Shown piece after piece: positions 34,420 to 41,758 of a DNA stretch of 45,901 bases. Numbering within the stretch: position 1 is the stretch's first letter; each line of letters opens with the position of its first letter. Made by a program: the position numbers and the translations under genes. The notes below the pieces were generated by a model. It was not told where the DNA came from. It did no database searches and was given only the letters and a program-made list of their open reading frames with translations. Origin of the DNA: Nonomuraea corallina (GTDB lineage: Bacteria > Actinomycetota > Actinomycetes > Streptosporangiales > Streptosporangiaceae); assembly GCF_027620315.1 (NCBI RefSeq), contig NZ_JAPNNL010000038.1:1-45901 (forward strand). The letters are read 5' to 3'.

Positions 34420-36089
34420 TTGAGATCGGCCTCGTCGGCGCGCTGCACCCAGTCGGCGAAGGTCTCGCCTTCCTTCTTCTGCTCGTCGTAGTGGCGCACG
34501 ACCCGCTCCACGTAGTCGGGCAGCGCGGCCGAGGTCGTCTTGAGCCCGCGCACCTTGCGGCCGAAGCCCGGGTTGACGCCGAGCGAGCCGCCGAGGTGGA
34601 TCTGGAAGCCCTCGACCTGCTGACCGTTCTCGTCCATGACGAGCTGGCCCTTGAGCCCGATGTCGGCGGTCTGGATGCGGGCGCACGAGTTGGGGCAGCC
34701 GTTGACGTTGATGGTGAGCGGCTCGCCGAACTCCGGCAGCCGCCGCTCCAGCTCGTCGATCAGCCTGTCGGCGGTGTTCTTGGTGTCGACGATGGCCAGC
34801 TTGCAGAACTCGATGCCGGTGCAGGCCATCGTCTGGCGGCGGAACGTGGACGGGTTCACCCGCAGGTCGTTGGCCTCCAGCTCGGCCACGAGCGAGTCGA
34901 CCTGGTCGGCGGTGACGTCGAGGATGACCATCTTCTGCTCGACCGTGGTCCGCACCCGGCCGGAGCCGTGCCGCTCGGCGATGTCGGCGATGAGGTGGAG
35001 CCGGTCACCGCTGAGCCGGCCGACCCTGGGCGCGAAGCCGACGTAGAACCGGCCGTCCTTCTGGCGGAAGACGCCCACGTGGTCGCGCCGGTCACCGCGC
35101 GGACGCTCCGGCGCGGGCCCGTCGGGCAGCGGCTCCTTGAGGTACTCGGTCTCCAGCACCTCACGGAACTTCTCCGGCCCCCAGTCGTTGACCAGGAACT
35201 TCAGCCGGGCCCTGTGGCGCAGCCGCCGGTAGCCGTAGTCGCGGAAGATGCCGATGACGCCGCCGTAGACGTCGCTCGCCCGTTCCGGCGACACGAACAC
35301 GCCCAGGCGCTTGCCCAGCATCGGGTTGGTCGACAGGCCGCCGCCGACCCACAGGTCGTAGCCCTTCTCGCCGTGCTCGTTGACCACGCCGACGAACGCC
35401 ACGTCGTTGATCTCGTGGACCGTGCAGTGGGCGGGGCAGCCGCTCAGCGCCGACTTGAACTTGCGCGGCAGGTTGGAGTAGGCGGGGTCGCCGATGTAGC
35501 GCTCGTGGATCTCGCGGATCTGCTCGGTGGCGTCGAGCACCTCCTCGTCCTCGATCCCGGCCAGCGGGCAGCCCAGGATCGTGCGCGGGGTGTCGCCGCA
35601 CGCCTCCGTGGTCGACAGGCCCACCTCCTCCAGCCGCCGCCAGATGTCCGGCACCGACTCGATCTCGATCCAGTGGAGCTGGATGTTCTGCCGGTCGGTC
35701 ACGTCGGCGGTGCCGCGCCCGTACTCGTTGGACAGGTCGGCGATCACCCGGAGCTGGCGCAGGTCGAGCTGGCCGCCGTCGATGCGGATGCGCAGCATGA
35801 AGTAGCGGTCGTCGAGCTCCTCGGGCTCCAGGATCGCGGTCTTGCCGCCGTCGATGCCGGGCTTGCGCTGGGTGTAGATGCCGTACCAGCGCATGCGGCC
35901 CCGCAGGTCGGCGGGGTCGATGGAGTCGAAGCCGCGCTTGGAGTAGACGTCGATGATCCGCTGGCGGACGTTCAGCCCGTCGTCGTTCTTCTTCAGCTCT
36001 TCGTTCTTGTTCAGCGGCTCCCGGTAACCGAGGGCCCACTGGCCTTCGCCGCGCGGGCGCTTGTGGTGCCGGCTGGCAGGGGTGCTCAT
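34416..36089 (-). CDS. sir: Ferredoxin-dependent assimilatory sulfite reductase
   Basis: 557 aa, the size of ferredoxin-type sulfite/nitrite reductases. The sirohaem/4Fe-4S ligands are in MACTGIEFCKLAI (Cx5C) and NGCPNSCARIQ (Cx3C). Tyr69 in MRWYGIYTQ and Cys164 in TEACGDTP sit where the mycobacterial sulfite reductase has its Tyr-Cys cross-link, which favours sulfite over nitrite. It performs the six-electron reduction of sulfite to sulfide for cysteine synthesis. ATG 36089 follows an aaagga Shine-Dalgarno. The chelatase for its sirohaem is three genes downstream. A cysteine leader peptide at 36198-36281 probably controls it by attenuation. Confidence 0.95.
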   Translation of the reverse strand: MSTPASRHHKRPRGEGQWALGYREPLNKNEELKKNDDGLNVRQRIIDVYSKRGFDSIDPADLRGRMRWYGIYTQRKPGIDGGKTAILEPEELDDRYFMLRIRIDGGQLDLRQLRVIADLSNEYGRGTADVTDRQNIQLHWIEIESVPDIWRRLEEVGLSTTEACGDTPRTILGCPLAGIEDEEVLDATEQIREIHERYIGDPAYSNLPRKFKSALSGCPAHCTVHEINDVAFVGVVNEHGEKGYDLWVGGGLSTNPMLGKRLGVFVSPERASDVYGGVIGIFRDYGYRRLRHRARLKFLVNDWGPEKFREVLETEYLKEPLPDGPAPERPRGDRRDHVGVFRQKDGRFYVGFAPRVGRLSGDRLHLIADIAERHGSGRVRTTVEQKMVILDVTADQVDSLVAELEANDLRVNPSTFRRQTMACTGIEFCKLAIVDTKNTADRLIDELERRLPEFGEPLTINVNGCPNSCARIQTADIGLKGQLVMDENGQQVEGFQIHLGGSLGVNPGFGRKVRGLKTTSAALPDYVERVVRHYDEQKKEGETFADWVQRADEADLK

Positions 36090-36197
36090 TGCGCGTCCTT
36101 TGTGTTCATGGGCGCGCGCACGGGCGTCCTCCTGCCTCGTCATCGAGTGCAGGGGAAGATCAAGGGTGCGACGCGCTCAGCGGTGAGAAACGAGTGA

Positions 36198-36281
36198 TTA
36201 CCGGGCGTCGCAACAGATGGCACTGCGGACACGCAGAAGGTCGACGTGGCGTCGGCCTACGAGCATGGGGTCCGCTGGCAT
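36198..36281 (-). CDS. Cysteine-attenuator leader peptide upstream of sulfite reductase
   Basis: 27 aa, starting MPADPMLVG and continuing RRHVDLLRVRSAICCDAR to the stop. The RRHVDLLR core with Cys near the end is the pattern of actinobacterial putative leader peptides found ahead of sulfur genes; here two adjacent Cys codons sit four codons from the stop. ATG 36281 is exactly 7 nt after a -10 box, so translation is probably leaderless. A second in-frame ATG is at 36266. Low Cys-tRNA would stall ribosomes at Cys-Cys and alter folding of the 108-nt region before the sulfite reductase start. Confidence 0.85.
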   Translation of the reverse strand: MPADPMLVGRRHVDLLRVRSAICCDAR

Positions 36282-36288
36282 GCTTACG

Positions 36289-36317
36289 AAGATACTCTGG
36301 CCGTCCGAGATGTCCAA
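36289..36317 (-). promoter_or_regulatory. Promoter of the sulfur-assimilation operon
   Basis: On the minus strand, TTGGAC (36312-36317), a 17-nt spacer and TATCTT (36289-36294) form a near-consensus promoter. The -10 ends 7 nt before the leader-peptide ATG, placing the transcript start at or next to that ATG. Confidence 0.75.
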
Positions 36318-36342
36318 TACCGGGTCCAGAGTCTGGACTCGA

Positions 36343-36474
36343 TCATCCCTGTCGCGGCCAGCCGAACTCCGACTCGCGCTCCTGTTCCCCGTCGGCCGGC
36401 TGATGCTGGCAGTCGCACCACGAGCCGCCACGGCACTCGTCGTGCCGCCTGTCCTTGCAGCTGTCGCAGATCAC
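36343..36474 (-). CDS. 43-aa Cys-rich small protein
   Basis: 43 aa. VICDSCKDRRHDECRGGSWCDCQHQ has six Cys and two His in a pattern I recall from small actinobacterial proteins (CDxC...HDECRGGxWCDCQH), followed by a charged tail. It probably binds a metal. GTG 36474 has a GATAAT box 6 nt upstream on the coding strand, so a leaderless transcript is likely; there is no Shine-Dalgarno. It lies just upstream of the sulfur-operon promoter on the same strand and diverges from the TIGR03084 gene, with both start regions within 35 bp. Function unknown. Confidence 0.72.
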   Translation of the reverse strand: MICDSCKDRRHDECRGGSWCDCQHQPADGEQERESEFGWPRQG

Positions 36475-36508
36475 GACAGCATTATCGCTCTCGGCTAGGC
36501 TGGCGGCC

Positions 36509-37285
36509 GTGGACCTCATGGCCGAGCTGCTCGACGACCTCCGCGCCGAGACCGCCTCGCTCGAAGCCCTCCTGGACCCTCTCGACCCCGGCGACTGGGA
36601 GCGGCCCACCCCCGCCGCCGGCTGGGCGATCCGCGACCAGGTGAGCCATCTGGCCTGGTTCGACGACGCCGCCCACACCGCGATCACCGATCCCGCCTCC
36701 TTCCGCGCCCAGCTCGCCGACGCCGCCGTCACCCCCGACGAGCTGGCGGAGCAGGCGCGCGGGATGCCCGCCGGCGAGCTGCGCGCCTGGTTCGGCGCCG
36801 CGTGGGCCCGGCTCACCGCCGTGCTCGCCACGCTGCCGCCGAAACGGCGCCTGCCCTGGTACGGGGTCGACATGTCGGCCGCGTCGTTCGCCACCGCCCG
36901 CCTGATGGAGACCTGGGCGCACGGCCAGGACATCGCCGACGCGCTCGGCCGCACCCGCGAGCCCACCGACCGGCTGCGCCACGTCGCCCGCATCGGGGTC
37001 ATGGCCCTGCCCTACGCCTTCACCGTACGGGGCCTGCCCGTGCCGGCCGAGCCGGTGCGGGTGGAGCTGACCACACCGGGCGGCGAGCCGTGGACGGCGG
37101 GCCCGCACGGCGCCGCCGGCGTGGTGCGCGGGCCGATGCTCGACTTCTGCCTGGCCGTCACCCAGCGTGTCCACCTGTCCGACACCGCCCTGGAGATCAC
37201 CGGCGAGCCCGCGGCGGCGTGGATGGGGATCGCGCAGGCGTACGCGGGCCCGCCGGGCGAAGGCCGGCCGCCCCGGGGACGCTGA
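36509..37285 (+). CDS. TIGR03084 family metal-binding protein (mycothiol transferase-like, DinB superfamily)
   Basis: 258 aa. The four-helix DinB/mycothiol-dependent maleylpyruvate isomerase N-terminal domain is present with metal His in AIRDQVSHLAWFDDAAH and LMETWAHGQDIADALG. The C-terminal part (from about residue 170) is the TIGR03084 domain. Relatives transfer mycothiol or isomerise small acids; the substrate is unknown. GTG 36509 has TAGGCT 7 nt upstream and no Shine-Dalgarno, so leaderless initiation is likely; ATG 36518 is an alternative. Confidence 0.88.
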   Translation: MDLMAELLDDLRAETASLEALLDPLDPGDWERPTPAAGWAIRDQVSHLAWFDDAAHTAITDPASFRAQLADAAVTPDELAEQARGMPAGELRAWFGAAWARLTAVLATLPPKRRLPWYGVDMSAASFATARLMETWAHGQDIADALGRTREPTDRLRHVARIGVMALPYAFTVRGLPVPAEPVRVELTTPGGEPWTAGPHGAAGVVRGPMLDFCLAVTQRVHLSDTALEITGEPAAAWMGIAQAYAGPPGEGRPPRGR

Positions 37286-37349
37286 GCGTGCCCCCGAGCC
37301 CGTGCCCCCGCAGCCCGTGCCTCGGAGCCCGTGGTGACATGCTGGAAGC

Positions 37350-37724
37350 ATGCGCACCCTCCTGAACGTCATCTGGCTCGTCTTCGCCGGGCTCTGGCTG
37401 GCCATCGGTTACGCCCTCGCCGGGATCATCTGCTGCATCCTCATCATCACGATCCCGTTCGGCATCGCGTCGTTCCGCATCGCCGCCTACGCTCTGTGGC
37501 CCTTCGGCCGGACCGTGGTGCGCGATCCGCAGGCCGGCGCCCTCTCCCTCGTCGGCAACGTCATCTGGTGCGTCGTGGCCGGGATCTGGCTGGCCGCCGG
37601 CCACGTGATCACGTCCATCCCGCTGTTCGTCTCGATCATCGGCATCCCGATGGGCGTCGCCAACATCAAGCTGATCCCGGTCTCGCTCCTGCCGCTGGGG
37701 GCGCGCATCGTCGACAACGAGTAG
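37350..37724 (+). CDS. YccF domain-containing membrane protein
   Basis: 124 aa containing two similar halves, each with the YccF block (LLNVIWLVFAGLWLAIGYALAGIICCILIITIPFGIASFRIA and LVGNVIWCVVAGIWLAAGHVITSIPLFVSIIGIPMGVANIKL). It has about four hydrophobic segments, so it is an inner-membrane protein of unknown function. ATG 37350 has a weak ggaag Shine-Dalgarno. The gap before it (37286-37349) holds three spaced copies of agcccgtg. It lies between the TIGR03084 gene and the BrkB gene on the same strand. Confidence 0.92.
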   Translation: MRTLLNVIWLVFAGLWLAIGYALAGIICCILIITIPFGIASFRIAAYALWPFGRTVVRDPQAGALSLVGNVIWCVVAGIWLAAGHVITSIPLFVSIIGIPMGVANIKLIPVSLLPLGARIVDNE

Positions 37725-37784
37725 GGCAGGGGAACTGGGACGTAAGCTTGCCGGAGAGTCACTGCGACAGAGCGTTGGGTGCCC

Positions 37785-38723
37785 ATGACGTCCACGGAAG
37801 CGCGTAGCGGTTCGAAGCCGAAGAGGTCGCGTGCCTCGACGGCCCGCGCCAGGCTCAGCTGGGTGCGCGACTCGAGGTCGTGGGCCACCGTGCGCGCCGC
37901 CACGAACGCCGGGGTCACCTACCGGGTCACCGGCCTGGCGGGTGAGGCGGCGTTCTTCGCCCTGCTGTCGCTGCCGCCGTTCGTGCTCGGCCTGATCGGC
38001 GTGCTGTCCAAGCTCGGCGCCTGGATCGGCAAGCAGGCGGTGCGCGACATCGAGGTCTGGGTCATCCAGCAGGCCGGCGTGCTGTTCACCGCCGACACGA
38101 TCGACACCGTGGTCCGCCCGCTCATCGCCGACGTGCTCAGGGACGACGCCAGCAAGGTGTCGATCATCTCGCTGGGCTTCCTGCTGTCGCTCTGGTCGGG
38201 GTCGCGGGCGCTGTACGTGTACGTCGACCTCATCTCCGTCGCCTACGGGCTGGGGGAGGAGCGCGGCATCATCCGCACCCGGCTGATGTCCTTCGGCCTG
38301 TACGTGGTCGGCCTGGTCGTCGGCATCGTGGTGATGCCCATCCTGGTCATCGGCCCGACGCTGCTCAAAGGGGTGCTGCCCGCCGAGTACGCCGGCCCGA
38401 TCGACCTGCTCTACTGGCCCGTGGTGATCGTCGGGTCGGTGCTGTTCCTGAGCGTGCTCTACCACGTCAGCGTCCCCGTGCGCACCCGCTGGTTCCGCGA
38501 GCTGCCCGGGGCCATCCTGGCGCTGTTCCTGTGGATCGTCTGCGCCACCGTGCTGCGCGCCGTGCTCGCCGCCTGGTTCTCGCCCGTGTCCGTGTACGGT
38601 TCGCTCGCGGCGCCCATCGCCCTGCTGCTCTGGCTCTACATCACCGCCCTGGCCGTGCTCATCGGGGCGATACTCAACGCCGAGGTCGACCGGCTCTGGC
38701 CCGGCGACGGCCGCGCGAAATGA
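37785..38723 (+). CDS. YihY/BrkB family inner-membrane protein
   Basis: 312 aa. A basic Ser/Arg-rich cytoplasmic N-terminus of about 45 residues precedes six membrane helices. The YihY/BrkB pattern includes GLAGEAAFFALLSLPPFVLGLIGVL, LLSLWSGSRALYVYVDLISVAYGL, FRELPGAILALFLWIVCATVLRA and SLAAPIALLLWLYITALAVLIGAILNAEVDRL. The family is often labelled ribonuclease BN by mistake; it is a transporter-like or envelope protein of unclear role. The start is ATG 37785 or GTG 37779. A hairpin lies directly after the stop. Confidence 0.92.
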   Translation: MTSTEARSGSKPKRSRASTARARLSWVRDSRSWATVRAATNAGVTYRVTGLAGEAAFFALLSLPPFVLGLIGVLSKLGAWIGKQAVRDIEVWVIQQAGVLFTADTIDTVVRPLIADVLRDDASKVSIISLGFLLSLWSGSRALYVYVDLISVAYGLGEERGIIRTRLMSFGLYVVGLVVGIVVMPILVIGPTLLKGVLPAEYAGPIDLLYWPVVIVGSVLFLSVLYHVSVPVRTRWFRELPGAILALFLWIVCATVLRAVLAAWFSPVSVYGSLAAPIALLLWLYITALAVLIGAILNAEVDRLWPGDGRAK

Positions 38724-38741
38724 GATCACGTCCGCGTGATC
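38724..38741 (+). terminator. Hairpin directly after the BrkB gene
   Basis: gatcacg (38724-38730) and cgtgatc (38735-38741) form a perfect 7-bp stem with loop tccg, starting at the base after the stop codon. Confidence 0.5.
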
Positions 38742-38787
38742 AAGCGTTCCGCAACCACGCATCAGGACCTGTCGCCACAATGGCGGT

Positions 38788-40281
38788 GTGACTCCGCAAG
38801 GTCGCCGAATCGGTCCGTACACCCTCATCCGTACGCTCGGCCAGGGCGGCATGGGCACCGTCTACCTCGCCTACGACGCCGGCTTCACCACGGTCGCGCT
38901 CAAGGTTCTGCACGCCGAGCTGGCCGGGCGTGAGGACTTCCGGCGGCGCTTCGACCGGGAGGCCGAGGCCGCCCGCCGGGTGGCGCGCTTCTGCACCGCG
39001 CCCGTGCTCGACGCGGGGTTCGACGGCGGCACCGCCTATCTCGTCACCGAGTACGTCGACGGCCCGGACCTGTCGTCCGTCATCGACGCCCAGGGCCCGA
39101 TGACCGGCGCCAACCTGGAGGCGCTGGCCGTCGGCGTGGCCACCGCGCTGGCCGCCATCCACCAGGCCGGTGTCGTCCACCGGGACCTCAAGCCGTCCAA
39201 CATCCTGCTCAGCGCCGTCGGGCCGCGCGTCATCGACTTCGGGATCGCCCAGCTGGCCGACCCCGACGCCACCCGGTCGGCCACGATCTCCGGCACGCCC
39301 GCGTACATGGCCCCGGAGCAGGCCGGCGGCCTGCCCACCACGCCCGCGAGCGACGTGTTCGCCTGGGGAGGCGTCATCGCCTACGCGGGCACCGGCCGCC
39401 CGCCGTTCGGCACCGGCGCCGTGCCCGAGGTGCTCTACCGCGTCGTCCACCATGTGCCCACGCTCGACGGCCTGGACGAGCGGCTGCGCCCGCTGGTGGA
39501 GCAGGCGCTGCACAAGGACCCGGCCAGGCGTCCGACGGTCCAGGAGCTCCTCGACCGCCTCCTGGGCCGCCCCAGCGCCACGGTGGCCACCGCCACCCAG
39601 ATGGTGAGCGACTCCTGGAGCCCGCCCCCCGGCGCCCCGCCCGCGCCGCGACCCCGCCGCCTGCTCGCGCCGGTGGCGGCCGCCGCCCTCGCCGCCGCGG
39701 TCACGCTGGCGAGCACGCTGGCGATCTGGCGTCCCTGGACCTCCCCGCCGTCCGGCACGACCCGCACGATCACCGCGCCGGCCACGCCTCCCGCGTCGGG
39801 CGGGCCGTCGCAGGCCGCCGTCACCCCCGGTCAGACGCCCACCGGCGTCGTCACGCCAGGGGCGGGCGGGGCGGAGCTCTCGTTCACGCACACCAACGCC
39901 TGGAACGAGAAGGTCCGCGCCCGCGTCAGAATCGACTCGCTCCGCCGTCAGGGCGCCGACGTCAAGCTCGAATGGACGGTCACCAACGACGCCGGCGCCG
40001 AGTCGATCAGTCTGTACCAGTTCCACACCACGCGGTTCCTGGGTGACACCAACGCCTCCTCCATCCAGTTGGTGGCCCGTGACGAGCCGCTGCCGTGGAA
40101 GCCGATGGCCCAGGACGGCACATGCGCGTGCACGTCCTGGGGAGCGGGCGACACCATCGCGGCCGGTGAGTCGATGCGCTTCTTCGCCGTCTTCCGCCGC
40201 GTGCCGGAGACCGTCAGGACGGTCGACGTGGACCTCCTCCGCGTCGGCGTCCTCAGGAACGTGCTGATCACGGCGAAGTGA
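38788..40281 (+). CDS. Transmembrane serine/threonine protein kinase (PknB type)
   Basis: 497 aa. Kinase domain at residues 8-265: LIRTLGQGGMGTVYLAY (P-loop), TVALKVLHAEL (ATP Lys), VVHRDLKPSNILL (catalytic loop), VIDFGIAQL (DFG) and SGTPAYMAPEQAGG (activation segment). A membrane helix lies near 288-312 (LLAPVAAAALAAAVTLASTLAIW). Outside is a Thr/Pro linker and a C-terminal beta-rich domain (350-497; ELSFTHTNAWNEKVRARVRIDSLRRQGADVKLEW) with a Cys pair (GTCACTS), not the usual PASTA repeats. It should sense an external signal. GTG 38788 is the start. Confidence 0.94.
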   Translation: MTPQGRRIGPYTLIRTLGQGGMGTVYLAYDAGFTTVALKVLHAELAGREDFRRRFDREAEAARRVARFCTAPVLDAGFDGGTAYLVTEYVDGPDLSSVIDAQGPMTGANLEALAVGVATALAAIHQAGVVHRDLKPSNILLSAVGPRVIDFGIAQLADPDATRSATISGTPAYMAPEQAGGLPTTPASDVFAWGGVIAYAGTGRPPFGTGAVPEVLYRVVHHVPTLDGLDERLRPLVEQALHKDPARRPTVQELLDRLLGRPSATVATATQMVSDSWSPPPGAPPAPRPRRLLAPVAAAALAAAVTLASTLAIWRPWTSPPSGTTRTITAPATPPASGGPSQAAVTPGQTPTGVVTPGAGGAELSFTHTNAWNEKVRARVRIDSLRRQGADVKLEWTVTNDAGAESISLYQFHTTRFLGDTNASSIQLVARDEPLPWKPMAQDGTCACTSWGAGDTIAAGESMRFFAVFRRVPETVRTVDVDLLRVGVLRNVLITAK

Positions 40282-40308
40282 GCCCCTCCGCATCCAGTAT
40301 CGTCGGAG

Positions 40309-40384
40309 GTGTCGCGACTGGCGCATCAGGTGGGACCGACCACCGGGGAGCGGGAAGGGAGCGGAGGCCGAGCGCCTGGGTCTT
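40309..40384 (+). ncRNA. ZTP riboswitch (pfl motif) upstream of glyA
   Basis: The conserved pfl core is readable: tcgcgactggcg, then ggtgg (40329-40333) pairing with ccacc (40340-40344), the invariant ccaccggggagcg, and the closing gcgcctggg. ggcgc (40320-40324) pairs with gcgcc (40372-40376) to close the domain. The class binds ZMP/ZTP, which builds up when 10-formyl-THF is short, and switches on one-carbon genes. Its position ahead of glyA, a main source of one-carbon units, fits the class. Confidence 0.9.
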
Positions 40385-40400
40385 CGCAAGGACGTCAATG

Positions 40401-40416
40401 ATGACAGGAGAGTCAT
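40401..40416 (+). promoter_or_regulatory. Possible Shine-Dalgarno-sequestering hairpin of glyA
   Basis: atgac (40401-40405) can pair with gtcat (40412-40416), leaving aggaga, the Shine-Dalgarno, in the 6-nt loop and tying up the first two bases of the ATG. It could be the expression platform of the ZTP riboswitch. Confidence 0.35.
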
Positions 40417-41665
40417 GAGTTCTCTCGCTAGCGTCGACCCGGAGATCGCCGAACTGATCAAGGCCGAGGAGCGCCGCCAGGCCGACACCGTCAAGCTCAT
40501 CGCCTCTGAGAACTACGTCTCCAAGGCCGTGCTCGAAGCCACCGGCACGGTCCTGACCAACAAGTACTCCGAGGGCTACCCCGGCAAGCGCTACTACGAG
40601 GGCCAGCAGGTCATCGACCAGGTCGAGACCGTCGCCATCGAGCGCGCCAAGGCGCTGTTCGGCGTCAACCACGCCAATGTCCAGCCCTACTCCGGCTCTC
40701 CCGCCAACCTCGCCGTCTACATGGCGTTCCTGCAGCCGGGCGACACCGTGCTGGGAATGGGCCTGCCGTTCGGCGGCCACCTCACCCACGGCTGGTCCGT
40801 CTCCGCCACCGGCAAGTGGTTCAACCCGGTCCGCTACGGCGTCCGCAAGGACACCGGCCGCGTCGACCTCGACGAGGTCCGCGAGCTGGCCCTCGAACAC
40901 CGGCCCAAGCTCATCTTCTGCGGCGGCACCGCCGTCCCGCGCACCGTCGACTTCGAGGGCTTCGCGGCCATCGCCCGCGAGGTCGGGGCCGTCCTGGCCG
41001 CCGACATCGCGCACATCGCCGGTCTCGTCGCGGGCGGCGCCCACCCGTCGCCGGTGGGTCACGCCGACGTCATCTCCACCACGACCCACAAGACGCTGCG
41101 CGGCCCGCGCGGCGCCATGCTCATGGCGACGTCCGACGAGCACGCCACCGCGCTCAACAAGGCCGTCTTCCCCGGCCTGCAGGGCGGCCCGCACAACCAC
41201 ACCACCGCGGCCATCGCCGTCGCCCTGCGCGAGGCCGCCACCGACGACTTCAAGGCGTACGCGCACCAGGTCGTCGCCAACGCCAAGGCCCTCGCCGAGG
41301 AGCTCGCCTCCCGTGGCTTCGACCTCGTCTCCGGCGGCACCGACAACCACCTGATCCTGCTCGACCTCACCCCCAAGGGCATCGGCGGCAAGCCCGCCGC
41401 CCAGGCACTCGACCGGGCGGGCCTGGAGACCAACTACAACGCGGTGCCGTTCGACACCCGCAAGCCGTTCGACCCGTCGGGCATCCGCATCGGCACCCCG
41501 TCGGTCACCTCGCGCGGCATGAAGGAGGCGGAGATGCGGCAGATCGGGGCGTGGATGGACGAGGTCGTCACCGCCCTGGCCAAGGGCGACGCCGAGGACG
41601 TCATCGCCCGGGTCCACCGCGAGATCAGCGACCTCACCGCCCAGTTCCCTCCCCCCGGCCTGTAA
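40415..41665 (+). CDS. glyA: Serine hydroxymethyltransferase
   Basis: 416 aa, normal length. The PLP Lys is in VISTTTHKTLRGPRGAML. Other blocks are IKAEERRQADTVKLIASENYVSKAVLEATGT, NKYSEGYPGKRYYEGQQ and MGLPFGGHLTHG. It interconverts serine and glycine, passing the carbon to tetrahydrofolate. ATG 40415 has aggag 5 nt upstream. It is controlled by the ZTP riboswitch at 40309-40384 and ends at a strong hairpin. It stands alone between the kinase and the YCII-like gene. Confidence 0.98.
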   Translation: MSSLASVDPEIAELIKAEERRQADTVKLIASENYVSKAVLEATGTVLTNKYSEGYPGKRYYEGQQVIDQVETVAIERAKALFGVNHANVQPYSGSPANLAVYMAFLQPGDTVLGMGLPFGGHLTHGWSVSATGKWFNPVRYGVRKDTGRVDLDEVRELALEHRPKLIFCGGTAVPRTVDFEGFAAIAREVGAVLAADIAHIAGLVAGGAHPSPVGHADVISTTTHKTLRGPRGAMLMATSDEHATALNKAVFPGLQGGPHNHTTAAIAVALREAATDDFKAYAHQVVANAKALAEELASRGFDLVSGGTDNHLILLDLTPKGIGGKPAAQALDRAGLETNYNAVPFDTRKPFDPSGIRIGTPSVTSRGMKEAEMRQIGAWMDEVVTALAKGDAEDVIARVHREISDLTAQFPPPGL

Positions 41666-41694
41666 CCGCCCGCCACCGGCAGGACGCCCGCGCC

Positions 41695-41725
41695 CGGGCG
41701 TCACCGATCTTCTCGGTGGCGCCCG
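41695..41725. terminator. Terminator between glyA and the YCII-like gene
   Basis: cgggcgtcaccga (41695-41707) and tcggtggcgcccg (41713-41725) pair over 13 positions (one G-U) with a 5-nt loop. An overlapping alternative stem is gacgcccg/cgggcgtc at 41683-41702. It lies between convergent genes. Confidence 0.8.
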
Positions 41726-41758
41726 GACCTGTTCAGGCCGGCGCCGCTCGGCGTCCGG

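Noticed and set aside
34416..36143. Sulfite reductase starting at 36143 (18 codons longer)
   Set aside because: The added N-terminus is charged low-complexity sequence, and a good Shine-Dalgarno (aaagga) sits just before ATG 36089.
34491..36197. 568-codon plus-strand frame opposite sulfite reductase
   Set aside because: It is a mirror of the sulfite reductase codon bias, with no Shine-Dalgarno or domain.
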